A stretch of 64,000 bases of DNA from Stenotrophomonas maltophilia (GCF_004920835.1 NZ_QFHO01000004.1:1-64000), one strand, 5' to 3'; numbered from the stretch's first letter, positions 18,759-28,336 are shown. Notes: a model not told the origin generated them from the letters alone. Translations and numbers: made by a program.

Positions 18759-19646
18759 CTACGTCACCCAGCCTGCAATCACCAGCAGGGCGAGGATCGC
18801 CAGCCACAGCAGCAGCATCCGCCACACCAGGCTCATCGCATCGCGCAGGTCCGGCAGCCGCTGCCATACCGGCAACAGTCCCGCCTCGGTGTAATCGTGC
18901 GCATCCTCGCGCAGCTCGGCGTTGACGCTGGCCCGTGCCACCGCGCCAAGAAAGCCGATGTCACCGGCAAGGCGTTCGCCATGGGCCTGGCGCCAGGCCT
19001 TCCACGCCGTATCGAAGTTACCCACCAGCGCCATCGAGAACGCCATCAACTGCGCCACCGGCCACTCGATCCAGCCCAGCAGGCGCTGTGCCAGTGCCAG
19101 CGGCTCCACCGGCACGCGCGCGCGCATCGGGCTTTCCGCCATAAGTGCCAGCAGCCGGTACCCCAGCGCACCGGCCGGGCCCAGCAGCAGGAACCAGAAC
19201 AGCACCGCGAACCAGCGCCGCAGCGCGTTGAGTACGGTCGCCTCGACCAGTGACGGAATGTCCTCGCGCAGGCTGCCGCCGGCCGACTGCAGGTTGCGCA
19301 CCGCCGCCTGACGCGTCGCGGCATCGTCGGCATCGATGATCGCTTCGATATCGCGGTCCAGGTCGCGCGGGCCCCAGCACCACGCCAGTACCGCCACGCC
19401 CAGCAGCAACGATGGCAGGCCGAACAGCGCGCCGCGCAGCAGCCAGGCCAGCAGCGCCATCAGCAGCAGCGGCGGCAGCAGCGCCAGGGCCACGCCTGCC
19501 GGCCCCTGCCAGGCCTTGCCACCCCGCGCGTCCAGCCAGCCCAGCCAGCGCCGGAAGCCATCGAAACGGCGCAGCGAAGCGGCAGCGGCCGGAGCCACAT
19601 GGCCCAAGGCCAGTGCCACCAGCACGGCGGCCAGAGTGGTGAACAT
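18759..19646 (-). CDS. ampE: AmpE-like inner-membrane protein
   Basis: Membrane protein of 295 aa matching the AmpE family, thought to sense or modulate beta-lactamase induction. Membrane segments lie near residues 5-25, 52-90, 145-170 and 275-293. The long middle part contains RDLDRDIEAIIDADD and REDIPSLVEATVLNALRRWFAVLFWF, both typical of AmpE. In E. coli it follows the amidase gene ampD; here no ampD is adjacent, and the next upstream gene is nudC in the same direction after a 146-bp gap. Confidence 0.82.
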   Translation of the reverse strand: MFTTLAAVLVALALGHVAPAAAASLRRFDGFRRWLGWLDARGGKAWQGPAGVALALLPPLLLMALLAWLLRGALFGLPSLLLGVAVLAWCWGPRDLDRDIEAIIDADDAATRQAAVRNLQSAGGSLREDIPSLVEATVLNALRRWFAVLFWFLLLGPAGALGYRLLALMAESPMRARVPVEPLALAQRLLGWIEWPVAQLMAFSMALVGNFDTAWKAWRQAHGERLAGDIGFLGAVARASVNAELREDAHDYTEAGLLPVWQRLPDLRDAMSLVWRMLLLWLAILALLVIAGWVT

Positions 19647-19792
19647 GGCAGGTCTCCCTACGAAACAGAACGCTAGGCGTCGCTACCTTACCTGTCGCAG
19701 CGACGCCTCCTGCGATGGATCGCACTGTAACCCGAGGCGTGTTCAGGTGGCGGCAATGCTGGCACCAGAACACGCGTGGCAGCCCCTGGCCA

Positions 19793-20698
19793 TCACCCCT
19801 GCTGCTGGCGGTACCAATGCTCGATCAGGCCCCGCGAGATCGAGATCGGCGGCGACAGGCGGATGCCCTGGCCATCGTCCTCGACATCACGTGCCAGCGC
19901 CGCGCCGACGTCTTCGGCGCTGAACCAGCGCGCGTCTTCCAGCTCTCCGTCCACGGTCGGCAGGTCATCCTGGGCCTGCGCACGGAAGCCGATCATCAGC
20001 GCACCAGGGAACGGCCACGGCTGCGAACCGAGGTATTGGCAGGCGGTCACCCGCACCTTGCTTTCCTCGTGTACTTCGCGCACTACGGTCTGTTCGAAGG
20101 TCTCGCCCGGTTCGACAAAGCCGGCCAGCACCGAGTAACGGCGCGGCGCCCAGTTCGACTGCCGGCCCAGCAGCAGCCGGCCCTGGTTCTCCACCGCCAC
20201 GATCACCGCCGGATCGACCCGAGGGTAGTGCTCGGTGGAACACTGCGTGCAACGGCCGACAAAGCCGCCACGGGCAAATGCCACGGCACCGCCGCACACG
20301 CCACAGAAGCGGGTGCGCGAATGCCAGTAGGACATGCCGCGGGCATAGCTGAAGGCGGTCGCATCGGCCATCGACCACAGCAGGGCGGCCTGGCGCAGGT
20401 CGAGCCGGCGCGGCGCAGTAACCGAAACGCTGGCGGCTTCGACCGAGAACCAGGCCTGCTCGCCACGCAGGCCGAGGAAGACTGCGGCACCAGGGCCACC
20501 ACCGATGTCGGCGCCGGTCAGCGCCAAGGGCTGGTCGTCGTCGCCGGTGAAGGCGGTACCGTCCTGATCGAGCACGAGAATGCGCGCGCCCGGCCACAGG
20601 CGCGCCAGTGCATCGGCATCGTCGCGCAGGGCATCGGCGCGCTCCAGCGGTTCGCCCACGAAGGCGAAACCGGAAAGCGGCGAAGGAGTATTGGGCAT
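19793..20698 (-). CDS. nudC: NADH pyrophosphatase / RNA deNADding enzyme NudC
   Basis: Nudix hydrolase of 301 aa that cleaves NAD(H) and removes NAD caps from RNA. It has an N-terminal domain, a four-cysteine zinc ribbon (CGVCGG...CTQC, about residues 125-145), and the Nudix box GFVEPGETFEQTVVREVHEE. The downstream SQPWPFPGALMIGF motif (SQPWPFPxS in the family) marks NADH diphosphatases; here the last residue is Gly in place of Ser. Confidence 0.93.
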   Translation of the reverse strand: MPNTPSPLSGFAFVGEPLERADALRDDADALARLWPGARILVLDQDGTAFTGDDDQPLALTGADIGGGPGAAVFLGLRGEQAWFSVEAASVSVTAPRRLDLRQAALLWSMADATAFSYARGMSYWHSRTRFCGVCGGAVAFARGGFVGRCTQCSTEHYPRVDPAVIVAVENQGRLLLGRQSNWAPRRYSVLAGFVEPGETFEQTVVREVHEESKVRVTACQYLGSQPWPFPGALMIGFRAQAQDDLPTVDGELEDARWFSAEDVGAALARDVEDDGQGIRLSPPISISRGLIEHWYRQQQG

Positions 20699-20763
20699 CC
20701 GGCAAGCGTGCCGTCAATCGATGCGGGTGGCAAGCCGCAGGCTTTGCGGAAACCAGCTGTGGG

Positions 20764-20779
20764 GTGGAGCTTGCTCCAC
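20764..20779. repeat. Short palindrome downstream of erpA
   Basis: GTGGAGC/GCTCCAC with a TT loop. It resembles the stems of the local REP units but lacks a clear GTAG head. It could be the 3' hairpin of erpA on the minus strand. Confidence 0.5.
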
Positions 20780-20816
20780 ACACCTTGTCGCGCAGGGGGC
20801 AGGCCCCGCGGCCTGT

Positions 20817-21209
20817 TTACATGCTGAAGCTGCTGCCGCAGCCGCAGGTAGTCTTGGCGTTCGGGTTGCGGATCACGAACTGGGCACCGGTCAGGCTCTC
20901 GGTGTAGTCCACCTCGGCGCCCATCAGGTACTGCAGGCTCAGCGGGTCGACCAGCAGGGTCACCCCGCTGGTCTGCACCGCCAGATCGTCCTCGGCACGG
21001 TTCTCGTCGAACTCGAACCCATACTGGAAGCCCGAACAGCCGCCACCCTCGATGTACACGCGCAGGGCCAGGTCGAGGTTGCCCTCTTCCTGGATCAAAG
21101 ATCTGACCTTGGCGGCCGCCGACTCGGTGAAGTTCAGCGGGCGCTCCAGCGACTGGTAATCGGGCGCGGCGACCGGGCTGGCGCCGGGCAGGGAGACTAG
21201 CGTGCTCAT
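20817..21209 (-). CDS. erpA: Iron-sulfur cluster insertion protein ErpA
   Basis: A-type Fe-S carrier of 130 aa, started at the ATG at 21209 (MSTLVSLPG). The three conserved cluster cysteines are visible: one in [15 protein letters not shown] and two in the C-terminal CGCGSSFSM. ErpA passes Fe-S clusters to targets, including isoprenoid synthesis enzymes. It lies 31 nt downstream of the bactofilin gene on the same strand, so it is likely the last gene of that transcript. Confidence 0.93.
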   Translation of the reverse strand: MSTLVSLPGASPVAAPDYQSLERPLNFTESAAAKVRSLIQEEGNLDLALRVYIEGGGCSGFQYGFEFDENRAEDDLAVQTSGVTLLVDPLSLQYLMGAEVDYTESLTGAQFVIRNPNAKTTCGCGSSFSM

Positions 21210-21240
21210 GGTCTCAGCATGGGGGCGTCGACGCTGGGTT

Positions 21241-21705
21241 TCAAGCCATCGCCTCGGCCAGCTTGCGGCGCGCGGCGGTATCGCCCTTGCCACCGTTGGC
21301 GTCGTCGCTTTCCGGGGCCGGCAGGGCCGCCATCGGGGCGCTGGCGTGGATCAGGCGTCCATTCAGCTGGGCCCCCGCATTCATCTCCACCACCTGGTAA
21401 TGGACATTGCCGTTGACCCGCGCGCTCGGGGTCAGCTCGACCTTCTCGGTGGCGTGCACGTCGCCGTCGAGACGACCGCTGATGACCACCACCTGGGCGC
21501 GGATCTCACCCTCGATCACACCATGCTCGGCGACCGTCAGGGTCGCGCCACTGGCACCTTCAGCGGCGATCACCTTGCCATGGATGCGGCCTTCCACGTA
21601 CAGCCCGCCACTGAATTCCACATCACCGCGGATCACCACCTGGTTGCCGATCAAGGCATCCACCACCAGCTGGCCTTCACGGTTGGATTTGCTGCTTCCG
21701 AACAT
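21241..21705 (-). CDS. Bactofilin (polymer-forming cytoskeletal protein)
   Basis: Protein of 154 aa whose central DUF583 domain (about residues 15-115) is a right-handed beta helix. The alternating short strands [17 protein letters not shown]...[28 protein letters not shown] are characteristic. Bactofilins polymerise without nucleotide and organise cell shape or envelope assembly. The start at 21705 has a GGGGAG site. The gene follows the DUF6776 gene after only 4 nt, which indicates cotranscription and possibly coupled translation. Confidence 0.92.
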   Translation of the reverse strand: MFGSSKSNREGQLVVDALIGNQVVIRGDVEFSGGLYVEGRIHGKVIAAEGASGATLTVAEHGVIEGEIRAQVVVISGRLDGDVHATEKVELTPSARVNGNVHYQVVEMNAGAQLNGRLIHASAPMAALPAPESDDANGGKGDTAARRKLAEAMA

Positions 21706-21709
21706 CTGC

Positions 21710-22471
21710 CTACTCCCCTTTGGCGGCCGGCGCACCGGCCTGTTTCCAGTCGAATACCTGGGTGGTGCCCCCCGCACCACTCCCCAATGTCACCCGCACG
21801 CGTTGCGGGGTGAAGTCAGCCGGCAGCATCACGCTGCCGCTGATCTGCTGGAAGTACCGGAACGAGTAATCCTGTCCCGGCACCTTGCTGCGCTGGTGCA
21901 GATCATCCCAGCTGATCGTGGCCAGCTTGCCGTTCTTCACGCCTTCCACGGTGAAGCGCATCTGCCCCTGGCTGATGGCACCGCGGTTGAGGTTCTGGGT
22001 CAGCACGGCGGTGTACTGCCAGGTGCCGGCCGCTTCCGGGCTGAACTCGATGGAATGGGTGTTCAGGCCCTTGCGCTGGCTGGTCGAACCCACCAGTCGC
22101 TCATAGAAGGCGACGTCGGCGCGCAGGCCGGCGATTTCTTCGTCACGCTCGGCCAGCGAGGACTGCACCTCGGTATTGGCGGCACGGCTGATGCGGTCGG
22201 AGGCTTCCAGCGTGGCCTGCTTCTGGCGCAACTCGGTCAGCTGCGTCTGCAGGCCCTCGGCACGCTTCTCGGCGGCCTGCAGGCGCTGGCCCTGCGCATC
22301 GCGCGGCGTGGCCATCCAGCAGCCACCCAGCGCGGCCAACACCAGGCTGAGCAGCCAGATGCCACCGATCACCAGCAGGCGGCGACGGTCCATCGGCGGT
22401 TGCGGCGCGCCGGGCAGGCGCACCTGCACGCGCATGGGTGGGCGGTTGTTCATGGGTGGTTTCCGGGGCAT
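21710..22471 (-). CDS. DUF6776 membrane-anchored coiled-coil protein
   Basis: Protein of 253 aa with a proline-rich cytoplasmic lead, one membrane helix at about 32-54, a coiled-coil region at about 60-110 (RLQAAEKRAEGLQTQLTELRQ) and a C-terminal beta-rich periplasmic domain. It is tentatively assigned to DUF6776. An alternative start is the ATG giving MNNRPPMR at 22453. Its tight coupling to a bactofilin suggests it is the membrane anchor or partner of that polymer; this is inferred from position only. Confidence 0.75.
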   Translation of the reverse strand: MPRKPPMNNRPPMRVQVRLPGAPQPPMDRRRLLVIGGIWLLSLVLAALGGCWMATPRDAQGQRLQAAEKRAEGLQTQLTELRQKQATLEASDRISRAANTEVQSSLAERDEEIAGLRADVAFYERLVGSTSQRKGLNTHSIEFSPEAAGTWQYTAVLTQNLNRGAISQGQMRFTVEGVKNGKLATISWDDLHQRSKVPGQDYSFRYFQQISGSVMLPADFTPQRVRVTLGSGAGGTTQVFDWKQAGAPAAKGE

Positions 22472-22632
22472 CGCGAGGGCGACACCGATACGGCCCCTGT
22501 GGCAAACGACGGGCTAGTGTATGACAGGACAGGTGGGTTTCCTGCGCAGGGACCGGCGGCGGTCTGTGGCGTTCAGGCACGCCATCGCCGATAGTGTGGC
22601 CCCCTGCACAGTTCCGTCGCCGGAGCATCGCC

Positions 22633-23250
22633 ATGACCGAAGCCCACCTGTTCGTGATCGGCATCCTGCTGGCCTGGCTGGCCGGTATTCGCGTCTACCT
22701 CACCGTGTTCGGCGTCGGCCTGGCCGGCCTGCTCGGCTGGGTCGACCTGCCCCCCGCCCTGCAGGCCACCGAGTCATGGTGGGTGCTGGGCACCTCCGCG
22801 GCGCTGGCCGTGGCCGAATTCTTCGCCGACAAGATTCCCGGCGTGGACTCGGCCTGGGACCTTGTGCAGACGCTCGCGCGCGTGCCTGCCGGTGCCTTCC
22901 TCGCCGCCGCCACGCTGTCGCCCGATGGGCAGCTGGGCACCGGCGCGCTTGCTGCCGGTGCCGGTGTCGCGTTGGCCAGCCATGGCCTGAAGGCCGGCAC
23001 CCGCGCGTTGCTCAACACCTCGCCGGAACCGGCCAGCAACTGGGTCGCGTCCGCTGCCGAAGACACCGTGGTGATCGGCGGCCTGGCACTGGCCCTGGCA
23101 CATCCGTGGATCGCGCTGATCGTGGTGCTGGCCTGCAGCCTGGCCGGTGCCCTGCTGGTGTGGCTGGTCTGGCGCACCCTGTGGAAAGGCGTGCGCTGGC
23201 TGGCACGCGGTGTCGCCGCAGACGGTCCGCGACAGCCCGGCACCGGTTGA
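22633..23250 (+). CDS. DUF4126 membrane protein
   Basis: 205 aa with at least five hydrophobic segments and small glycine motifs (AGIRVYLTVFGVGLAGLLGW near the start, FFADKIPGVDSAWDLVQT in the middle), which are characteristic of DUF4126. No function is known. It is divergent from the DUF6776 gene across a 161-bp gap that shows no clear repeat. It ends 44 nt before the receiver-GGDEF-EAL gene and could be cotranscribed with it. Confidence 0.8.
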   Translation: MTEAHLFVIGILLAWLAGIRVYLTVFGVGLAGLLGWVDLPPALQATESWWVLGTSAALAVAEFFADKIPGVDSAWDLVQTLARVPAGAFLAAATLSPDGQLGTGALAAGAGVALASHGLKAGTRALLNTSPEPASNWVASAAEDTVVIGGLALALAHPWIALIVVLACSLAGALLVWLVWRTLWKGVRWLARGVAADGPRQPGTG

Positions 23251-23294
23251 ACGCCGGGCTTGTCGCATAATGGACGCGAACACCAGGAGCACCG

Positions 23295-25181
23295 ATGGCC
23301 GCAAACGAATCCCCCGCGGGCGCCCGCCCGGGACGCGCTGAAACCCCTCCGGCCGATCATTGGCAACGCTGGACCGCTGAACCGGCAAGTCCGGTCGCAG
23401 CCGCCGCGGCGGCAACCCCGTCGCTGGCCGCGGTTGACACGCCGGCGACGATCGGCAGCGCACCGCCGCCGCTGCCCGGCCCTGGCGCACTGGCTGAAGC
23501 AGGCAACAATGACCAGGCACCGCCGCCCTCCGATTCGCCCTACCGCGTGCTGATCGTCGAGGATGACCGCGCCCAGGCCCTGTTCGCGCAGAGCGTACTG
23601 CACGGTGCCGGGATGCAGGCGATCGTGCACAGCGATGCCGATGGCGCGCTGCAGGCCATCAAGGAACATCGCCCCGATCTGATCCTGATGGACCTGCACC
23701 TGCCCGGCCTGGACGGCATGCGCCTGACCGCGCTGATCCGCCAGCAGCCTGGCCTGCAGTTGCTGCCGATCGTGTTCCTCAGCGGCGATCCGGATCCGGA
23801 GCGCCAGTTCGAGGTGCTCGACAGCGGTGCAGATGACTACCTGAGCAAGCCGATCCGCCCCCGCCACCTGATCGCGGCGGTGGCCAACCGCATCCGCCGC
23901 GCACGTGCCCAGGCCGCAACCTTGCCCGGTGCCACCGGCGCACCGGCCACCAGCAATCCGGAAACCGGCCTGCCGACCCGCCACCACGTGCTGCAGCAGC
24001 TCAACACCGCGCTCGCCCACCGCGACCACGGGGGCGTGTTCTTCATTGAAGTGGCCAGCGCGCTGGGCCTGCGCGAGCGCTACGGCTATGCCGCGTTCGA
24101 GCGCCTGATGGTGCAGGCCGGGCAGCGCCTGGCCGAAGCCGGTCATCCGCACCTGCTGGCGCGCTTGAACGACAACAGTTTCCTGCTGCTGGCCCGCAGT
24201 GCTGACGAAGACAGCCTCGAAGGCATCGCCGCGACCCTGCGCGAGCAGTTGTCGGCGCGGGCCTTCGTGATCCGCGACGACGAATCGGTGCACCTGCGCG
24301 GCGTGGTCGGTTACGCGCCGATGTCGCCGGGCTTCGACGATGCCAACAGCGCGCTGGAAGCGGTCGAGCGCACCACCCTGCAGGCGCGCCTGCTCAGCGC
24401 CGGCGTCGCCGGTCATGTGCATCGCCAGGCGATCACCGAACAGGAACACCTGGCCCTGCTGGAAGGCCAACTGGAACTGGCCTACCAGCCGATCGTCGCC
24501 GTCGCCGGCGGCAACACCGCGCAGTACCAGCTGTTGCTGCGCCTGCGCCAGGCCGATGGCACGGTACTGGCGGCCGGCCAGGTGATTCCGGCTGCGGAAG
24601 CGGCAGGCCGCATCGCTGATCTCGACCAGCAGGTGATGGACCATGCGCTGGGCCTGCTCGATCTGTACCGGCATGCCACGCAACCGTTGAACCTGTTCGT
24701 GTCGCAGTCGCTGCGCACCCTGCAGCGCGATGCCTTCGCCGACTGGCTGCTGGAATCGCTGCAGCGGCGCGACCTGCCCGGTAGCGCGCTGGTGGTCGAC
24801 GTACGCCTGCCCGACGCGTTGATCCACACCGTGCCACTGCAGCAGTTCTGCCAGCGCATGGCCGGCGCCGGCGTGCGTTTCTGCCTGAGCCAGTTCGAAC
24901 CCAGTGCCGACGCCGATGCACTGCTGACCCAGCTGCCGCTATCGTTCGTGCGCATGGCCGCGCGCTTCTCCAGCAGCCATGCCAACCCGGCCACCCGCGA
25001 AGAACTGCGCAGGGCGATCGAGCAGGCGCATGCCGCCGGCCTGCAGATCATCGGGCAGCAGATCGAAGACCCACAAGCCGCAGCCGCGATGTGGGTCGGT
25101 GGCGTCGACTACATCCAGGGCAACATGGTGCAGTCGGCCGGCAGTGACCTGAACTTCGACTTCCACAACGCGGTGCTCTGA
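23295..25181 (+). CDS. Receiver protein with degenerate GGDEF and EAL domains
   Basis: Signalling protein of 628 aa. An Ala/Pro-rich lead (1-80) precedes a receiver domain (84-200) with a complete active site: E89/D90 acidic pair, phospho-acceptor D133, K185. The next domain (about 222-370) has the GGDEF fold, but the signature reads NDNSF (292-296), so no cyclase activity is expected. The last domain (about 385-625) is EAL-like, with QLL in place of EAL (412-414) and SQFEPS where the DDFG loop belongs, so phosphodiesterase activity is also unlikely. It may bind c-di-GMP or act through protein contacts. The stop lies 1 nt before the next gene's GTG. Confidence 0.88.
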   Translation: MAANESPAGARPGRAETPPADHWQRWTAEPASPVAAAAAATPSLAAVDTPATIGSAPPPLPGPGALAEAGNNDQAPPPSDSPYRVLIVEDDRAQALFAQSVLHGAGMQAIVHSDADGALQAIKEHRPDLILMDLHLPGLDGMRLTALIRQQPGLQLLPIVFLSGDPDPERQFEVLDSGADDYLSKPIRPRHLIAAVANRIRRARAQAATLPGATGAPATSNPETGLPTRHHVLQQLNTALAHRDHGGVFFIEVASALGLRERYGYAAFERLMVQAGQRLAEAGHPHLLARLNDNSFLLLARSADEDSLEGIAATLREQLSARAFVIRDDESVHLRGVVGYAPMSPGFDDANSALEAVERTTLQARLLSAGVAGHVHRQAITEQEHLALLEGQLELAYQPIVAVAGGNTAQYQLLLRLRQADGTVLAAGQVIPAAEAAGRIADLDQQVMDHALGLLDLYRHATQPLNLFVSQSLRTLQRDAFADWLLESLQRRDLPGSALVVDVRLPDALIHTVPLQQFCQRMAGAGVRFCLSQFEPSADADALLTQLPLSFVRMAARFSSSHANPATREELRRAIEQAHAAGLQIIGQQIEDPQAAAAMWVGGVDYIQGNMVQSAGSDLNFDFHNAVL

Positions 25182-25182
25182 C

Positions 25183-27381
25183 GTGCCGCTGTGGGGCGCG
25201 CTGCTGGTTGCCCTTGCTGCGGCCGCCATCGTGCTGCTGATGGGCCTGCGCCTGCGTACGCGCAACCGTGCGCTGGCCAGCCTGCAGCGCGAGCGCAGCG
25301 TACTGGCCAGCGAGCGCGACCAGCTGCGCCGCACCACCGAACGCCAGGGCCAGCTGGAACAGCAGCTGCTGCAGGCCAAGCAGGCCGCCGAAGCGGCGGT
25401 GCTGGCCAAGGGCGAGTTCCTGGCCACGATGAGCCATGAGATCCGCACCCCGCTCAACGGCATCCTGCCGATGCTGGAGCTGATCGCACGTGGACCGCTG
25501 GGCGAGGACCAGCGACAGATGCTGGCCACCGCCTCGGCCAGCTCGCAGCAGCTGCTGCGCATCGTCGACGACATCCTCGATTACTCGCGCCTGGAAGCGC
25601 AGGCGCTGGAACTGGAGATCACCAGCTTCAACCTGCGCGAGCTGCTCGATGGCGTGGTGCAGCTGATGCAGCGCGCCGCCGATTCGAAGGGCCTGGTACT
25701 GGGCCTGCAGCTGGACCCGTCGGTGCGGCTGCCGGTGCGTGGTGACCCGGTGCGCCTGCGCCAGGTGCTCAGCAACCTGCTTGCGAACGCGATCAAGTTC
25801 ACCGCGCGTGGCCAGGTGCAGCTGCGCGTGCAACGGCTGGGCGAAGGTGCCGCGCAGCACCAGCTGCGCTTCGAGATCACCGATACCGGCATCGGCATCG
25901 ACCAGGCACTGCAGGCGCGCCTGTTCCAGTCCTTCAGCCAGGCCGATGCCTCGACCACCCGCATCTACGGTGGCACCGGCCTGGGCCTGGCCATCTGCAA
26001 GCGCATCATCGACCTGATGCAGGGCCGCATCGGCGTGCAGTCCACGCCTGGCCAGGGCGCCACGTTCTGGTTCGAGATTCCGCTGCTGAAGGTCCCCGGC
26101 GACCTGCCCGCGATGGCGCGCGCACCGGCAGCGCTGCTGTTGTTCAGCGCCGATGCCTCGCTACAGGCACGCGTCGAGCGCGTCGCGGCCCACCACGGCC
26201 TGCAGGTTCAACCGCTGCCGCAACTGGATACGCTGGTCGAACGCCTGCGCGCGGTACCGCGCCCGGGCCAGCAGGCGCCCGCCTGGCTGCTGGTTGATGC
26301 ACGTGCGCGCCGCAACGGCGAGGTGACGCTGCAGCGGGCGTTGGCCGAACGTGGCGAGGACGACGCACTGCGGGTGCTGTGGCTGCAGGACGAGGCGCTC
26401 CCGCAGCACCCGCGCCAGCACCAGCTACCCGCCCATTTCGATGATGCCGCCCTGCATGCGCTGCTGGCCGTTCCGGTGGCGCATGCGCGCCCGGCTGCGC
26501 TGCTGGCCAACGCCGAAGATGGGCAGCCGGCAGCGGCATTGCCGCCGCTGCACCTGCGCGTGCTGCTGGTGGAAGACAACACGGTCAACCGCATGGTGGC
26601 CGAACAACTGCTGCGGGTGTTCCAGTGCGAGGTGCGCAACGCCAGCGATGGCGAACAGGCACTGCTCACGCTGCGCGAGGGCGGCGTGGATGTGGTTCTG
26701 ATGGACTGCCAGATGCCGGTGCTGGATGGCTACGCCGCCACCCGCCAGTGGCGCGCCGAGGAAGCGGAATCCGGTCGCCCGCGGTTGCCGATCATCGCAA
26801 TGACCGCCAATGCCATGGCCGGTGACCGCGAACGCTGCCTGCAGGCCGGAATGGATGACTACCTGTCCAAGCCGATCGCGCGCGCCACGTTGCATGCGCT
26901 GTTGAAGCGCTGGGGGCAACGATCGAGCGATGTCGCAGCGTCGAGCTTGCTCGACGGCAACGCCCCCGCGGCCGGTCGAGCCCCGCCAGCCGAGCATGGC
27001 TCGGCTCTACAAAACACAAAAGACCACGCCGCTCCGCAGCCGGTGCTTGACCGCGGTGTTCTGGACGAACTGCACGCGGTGATCGGCGATGCCGCGCTCC
27101 AGATCGTCGCGGTGTTCCTGGAAGATGCACCCGCAATGGTGCAGCAGCTGCAGCAGGCCGCGCAGAACGGCGACGAGCCGCGCCTGCAGGCACTCGCGCA
27201 CACCCTGAAATCATCCAGTGCGAATGTGGGCGTGTTGTCGCTGTCGGCGGTCGCGCAGCGCATCGAGCATGAAGCCCGTGCCGGCAGCCTGCAGCGCCCC
27301 GCCGTGGCGGTGGCGCTGCTGGTTGCGGAATTCGCCCGGGCGCGCGTGGCGCTGACGGGCTACCTGGCACAGCATCGGTAG
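25183..27381 (+). CDS. Hybrid histidine kinase (HisKA-HATPase-REC-HPt)
   Basis: Sensor kinase of 732 aa started at a GTG right after the preceding gene, so the two are translationally coupled. One N-terminal membrane helix (5-21), a coiled coil (30-75), HisKA with H85 ([11 protein letters not shown]), and an ATPase domain with N202, DTGIGID (234-240) and GGTGLGLA (263-270). A receiver-like fold without phospho-acceptor lies at about 313-435, a true receiver has D508 and K563, and an HPt domain has H673. No sensory domain is visible, so the input may come through the membrane helix or partner. The linker 583-615 is encoded by two REP-like palindromes, and the TAG stop lies in another. Confidence 0.9.
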   Translation: MPLWGALLVALAAAAIVLLMGLRLRTRNRALASLQRERSVLASERDQLRRTTERQGQLEQQLLQAKQAAEAAVLAKGEFLATMSHEIRTPLNGILPMLELIARGPLGEDQRQMLATASASSQQLLRIVDDILDYSRLEAQALELEITSFNLRELLDGVVQLMQRAADSKGLVLGLQLDPSVRLPVRGDPVRLRQVLSNLLANAIKFTARGQVQLRVQRLGEGAAQHQLRFEITDTGIGIDQALQARLFQSFSQADASTTRIYGGTGLGLAICKRIIDLMQGRIGVQSTPGQGATFWFEIPLLKVPGDLPAMARAPAALLLFSADASLQARVERVAAHHGLQVQPLPQLDTLVERLRAVPRPGQQAPAWLLVDARARRNGEVTLQRALAERGEDDALRVLWLQDEALPQHPRQHQLPAHFDDAALHALLAVPVAHARPAALLANAEDGQPAAALPPLHLRVLLVEDNTVNRMVAEQLLRVFQCEVRNASDGEQALLTLREGGVDVVLMDCQMPVLDGYAATRQWRAEEAESGRPRLPIIAMTANAMAGDRERCLQAGMDDYLSKPIARATLHALLKRWGQRSSDVAASSLLDGNAPAAGRAPPAEHGSALQNTKDHAAPQPVLDRGVLDELHAVIGDAALQIVAVFLEDAPAMVQQLQQAAQNGDEPRLQALAHTLKSSSANVGVLSLSAVAQRIEHEARAGSLQRPAVAVALLVAEFARARVALTGYLAQHR
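26940..27010. repeat. REP-like palindrome pair inside the kinase gene
   Basis: GTCGAGC-TT-GCTCGAC (26940-26955) and AGCCGAGC-ATG-GCTCGGCT followed by CTAC (26988-27010) lie in the coding frame between the receiver and HPt domains. The second is a complete GTAG unit identical in form to the one at 58081-58103. Confidence 0.8.
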
Positions 27382-27437
27382 CGTCGAGCTTGCTCGACCA
27401 TCGCCATGCTGGACACAGTCGAGCAAGCTCGACGCTA
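27378..27437. repeat. GTAG palindrome dimer at the kinase 3' end
   Basis: GTAGCGTCGAGC-TT-GCTCGAC (27378-27398) and its inverted partner (27418-27437). The TAG stop codon of the kinase gene (27379-27381) is part of the GTAG head. The dimer separates convergent genes and may act as a bidirectional 3'-end hairpin. Confidence 0.85.
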
Positions 27438-27439
27438 AG

Positions 27440-27910
27440 TCACTCTTCCAGCTTGCTCAGCAGGTACTTCGGCTCACCGATACGCTCGATCAGGTCGAGC
27501 TGGGTTTCCAGCCAGTCAATGTGTTCTTCCTCCGAATCGAGGATCTTCACGAACAGCTGGCGGCTGACGTAGTCGCCGACTGAATCGGAATAGGCCACGG
27601 CCTCGCGCAGGGTGACCACGCCGTCGCGTTCCAGCGACAGGTCACACTGCAGGATCTCGGTCGGGTTCTCGCCGATGCGAAGCTTGCCCAGCGCCTGGAA
27701 GTTCGGCAGGCCTTCGAGGAACAGGATGCGGTCGGCGAGCATGTCGGCATGCTTCATCTCGTCGATCGATTCCTTGTACTCGTGTTCGGCCAGTTCCTTG
27801 ATGCCCCAGTTCTTCAGCATCTTGGCATGCAGGAAGTACTGGTTGATCGCGGTCAGCTCGTTGTAGAGGACCTTGTTGAGGAATTCGATGACCTTGCTGT
27901 CGCCCTTCAT
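27440..27910 (-). CDS. bfr: Bacterioferritin
   Basis: Haem-containing iron storage protein, 156 aa, starting at the ATG at 27910. Ferroxidase ligands are visible as E18 ([11 protein letters not shown]), E51 and H54 (DEMKHAD), with M52 as the likely haem ligand, and a second E-x2-H pair in EEEHIDWLE. Length and motifs match the 24-mer bacterioferritins. The bfd gene lies upstream on the same strand, 145 nt away. Confidence 0.95.
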   Translation of the reverse strand: MKGDSKVIEFLNKVLYNELTAINQYFLHAKMLKNWGIKELAEHEYKESIDEMKHADMLADRILFLEGLPNFQALGKLRIGENPTEILQCDLSLERDGVVTLREAVAYSDSVGDYVSRQLFVKILDSEEEHIDWLETQLDLIERIGEPKYLLSKLEE

Positions 27911-28054
27911 GGGGGTGCTCCTGCGCGCTGAAAACGCAGGCACTTTAGCGCCTTGCGCGCGCCGGTGAAGGAACGCGAATCGTGCGCATTGGCCTGTGCG
28001 GCACGCAGTGAAGGGAACGAGTGAGCGGCGTCAATGCGCCGCGAAAAAGGTTGC

Positions 28055-28264
28055 TCAGGCGACCTGTGCCAGGCCGAGCACCGGCAACGGCAGGTCGTGG
28101 GTGGCGCGCGCCTTGGCCAGCAGTTCGCCGGCCATGTCCAGGCAGGAACCGCAGGTGGCGCCACAGCCCGTACGCATGGTCAGCTCGGCCACCGACGTGA
28201 CGCCATGGCTGGCGGCTTCGCGGATCTGGTGGTCGGTGACTCCGTTGCAGATGCAGACGTACAC
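28055..28264 (-). CDS. bfd: Bacterioferritin-associated ferredoxin
   Basis: Small [2Fe-2S] protein of 69 aa that reduces the haem of bacterioferritin so stored iron can be released. The four cluster cysteines are C4, C6, C38 and C41 in the C-x-C ... C-x2-C pattern of the family, plus an extra C34. A Fur-like box about 54 bp upstream fits expression in iron starvation, as is known for bfd in other bacteria. Confidence 0.95.
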   Translation of the reverse strand: MYVCICNGVTDHQIREAASHGVTSVAELTMRTGCGATCGSCLDMAGELLAKARATHDLPLPVLGLAQVA

Positions 28265-28317
28265 AGGCGTAAACCGGGCTGACAGGCCAGAGGTGGCCTG
28301 TTGGCTATTCCAATGGA

Positions 28318-28336
28318 AACGAGAATGGTTGTCAAT
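28318..28336 (-). promoter_or_regulatory. Putative Fur box upstream of bfd
   Basis: AACGAGAATGGTTGTCAAT matches the AATGAGAATGATTCTCATT operator pattern at 15 of 19 positions. An 11-bp inverted repeat, CGAGAATGGTT/AACCATTCTCG (28320-28330, 28347-28357), starts inside it and may form a second half-site or hairpin. Confidence 0.55.
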
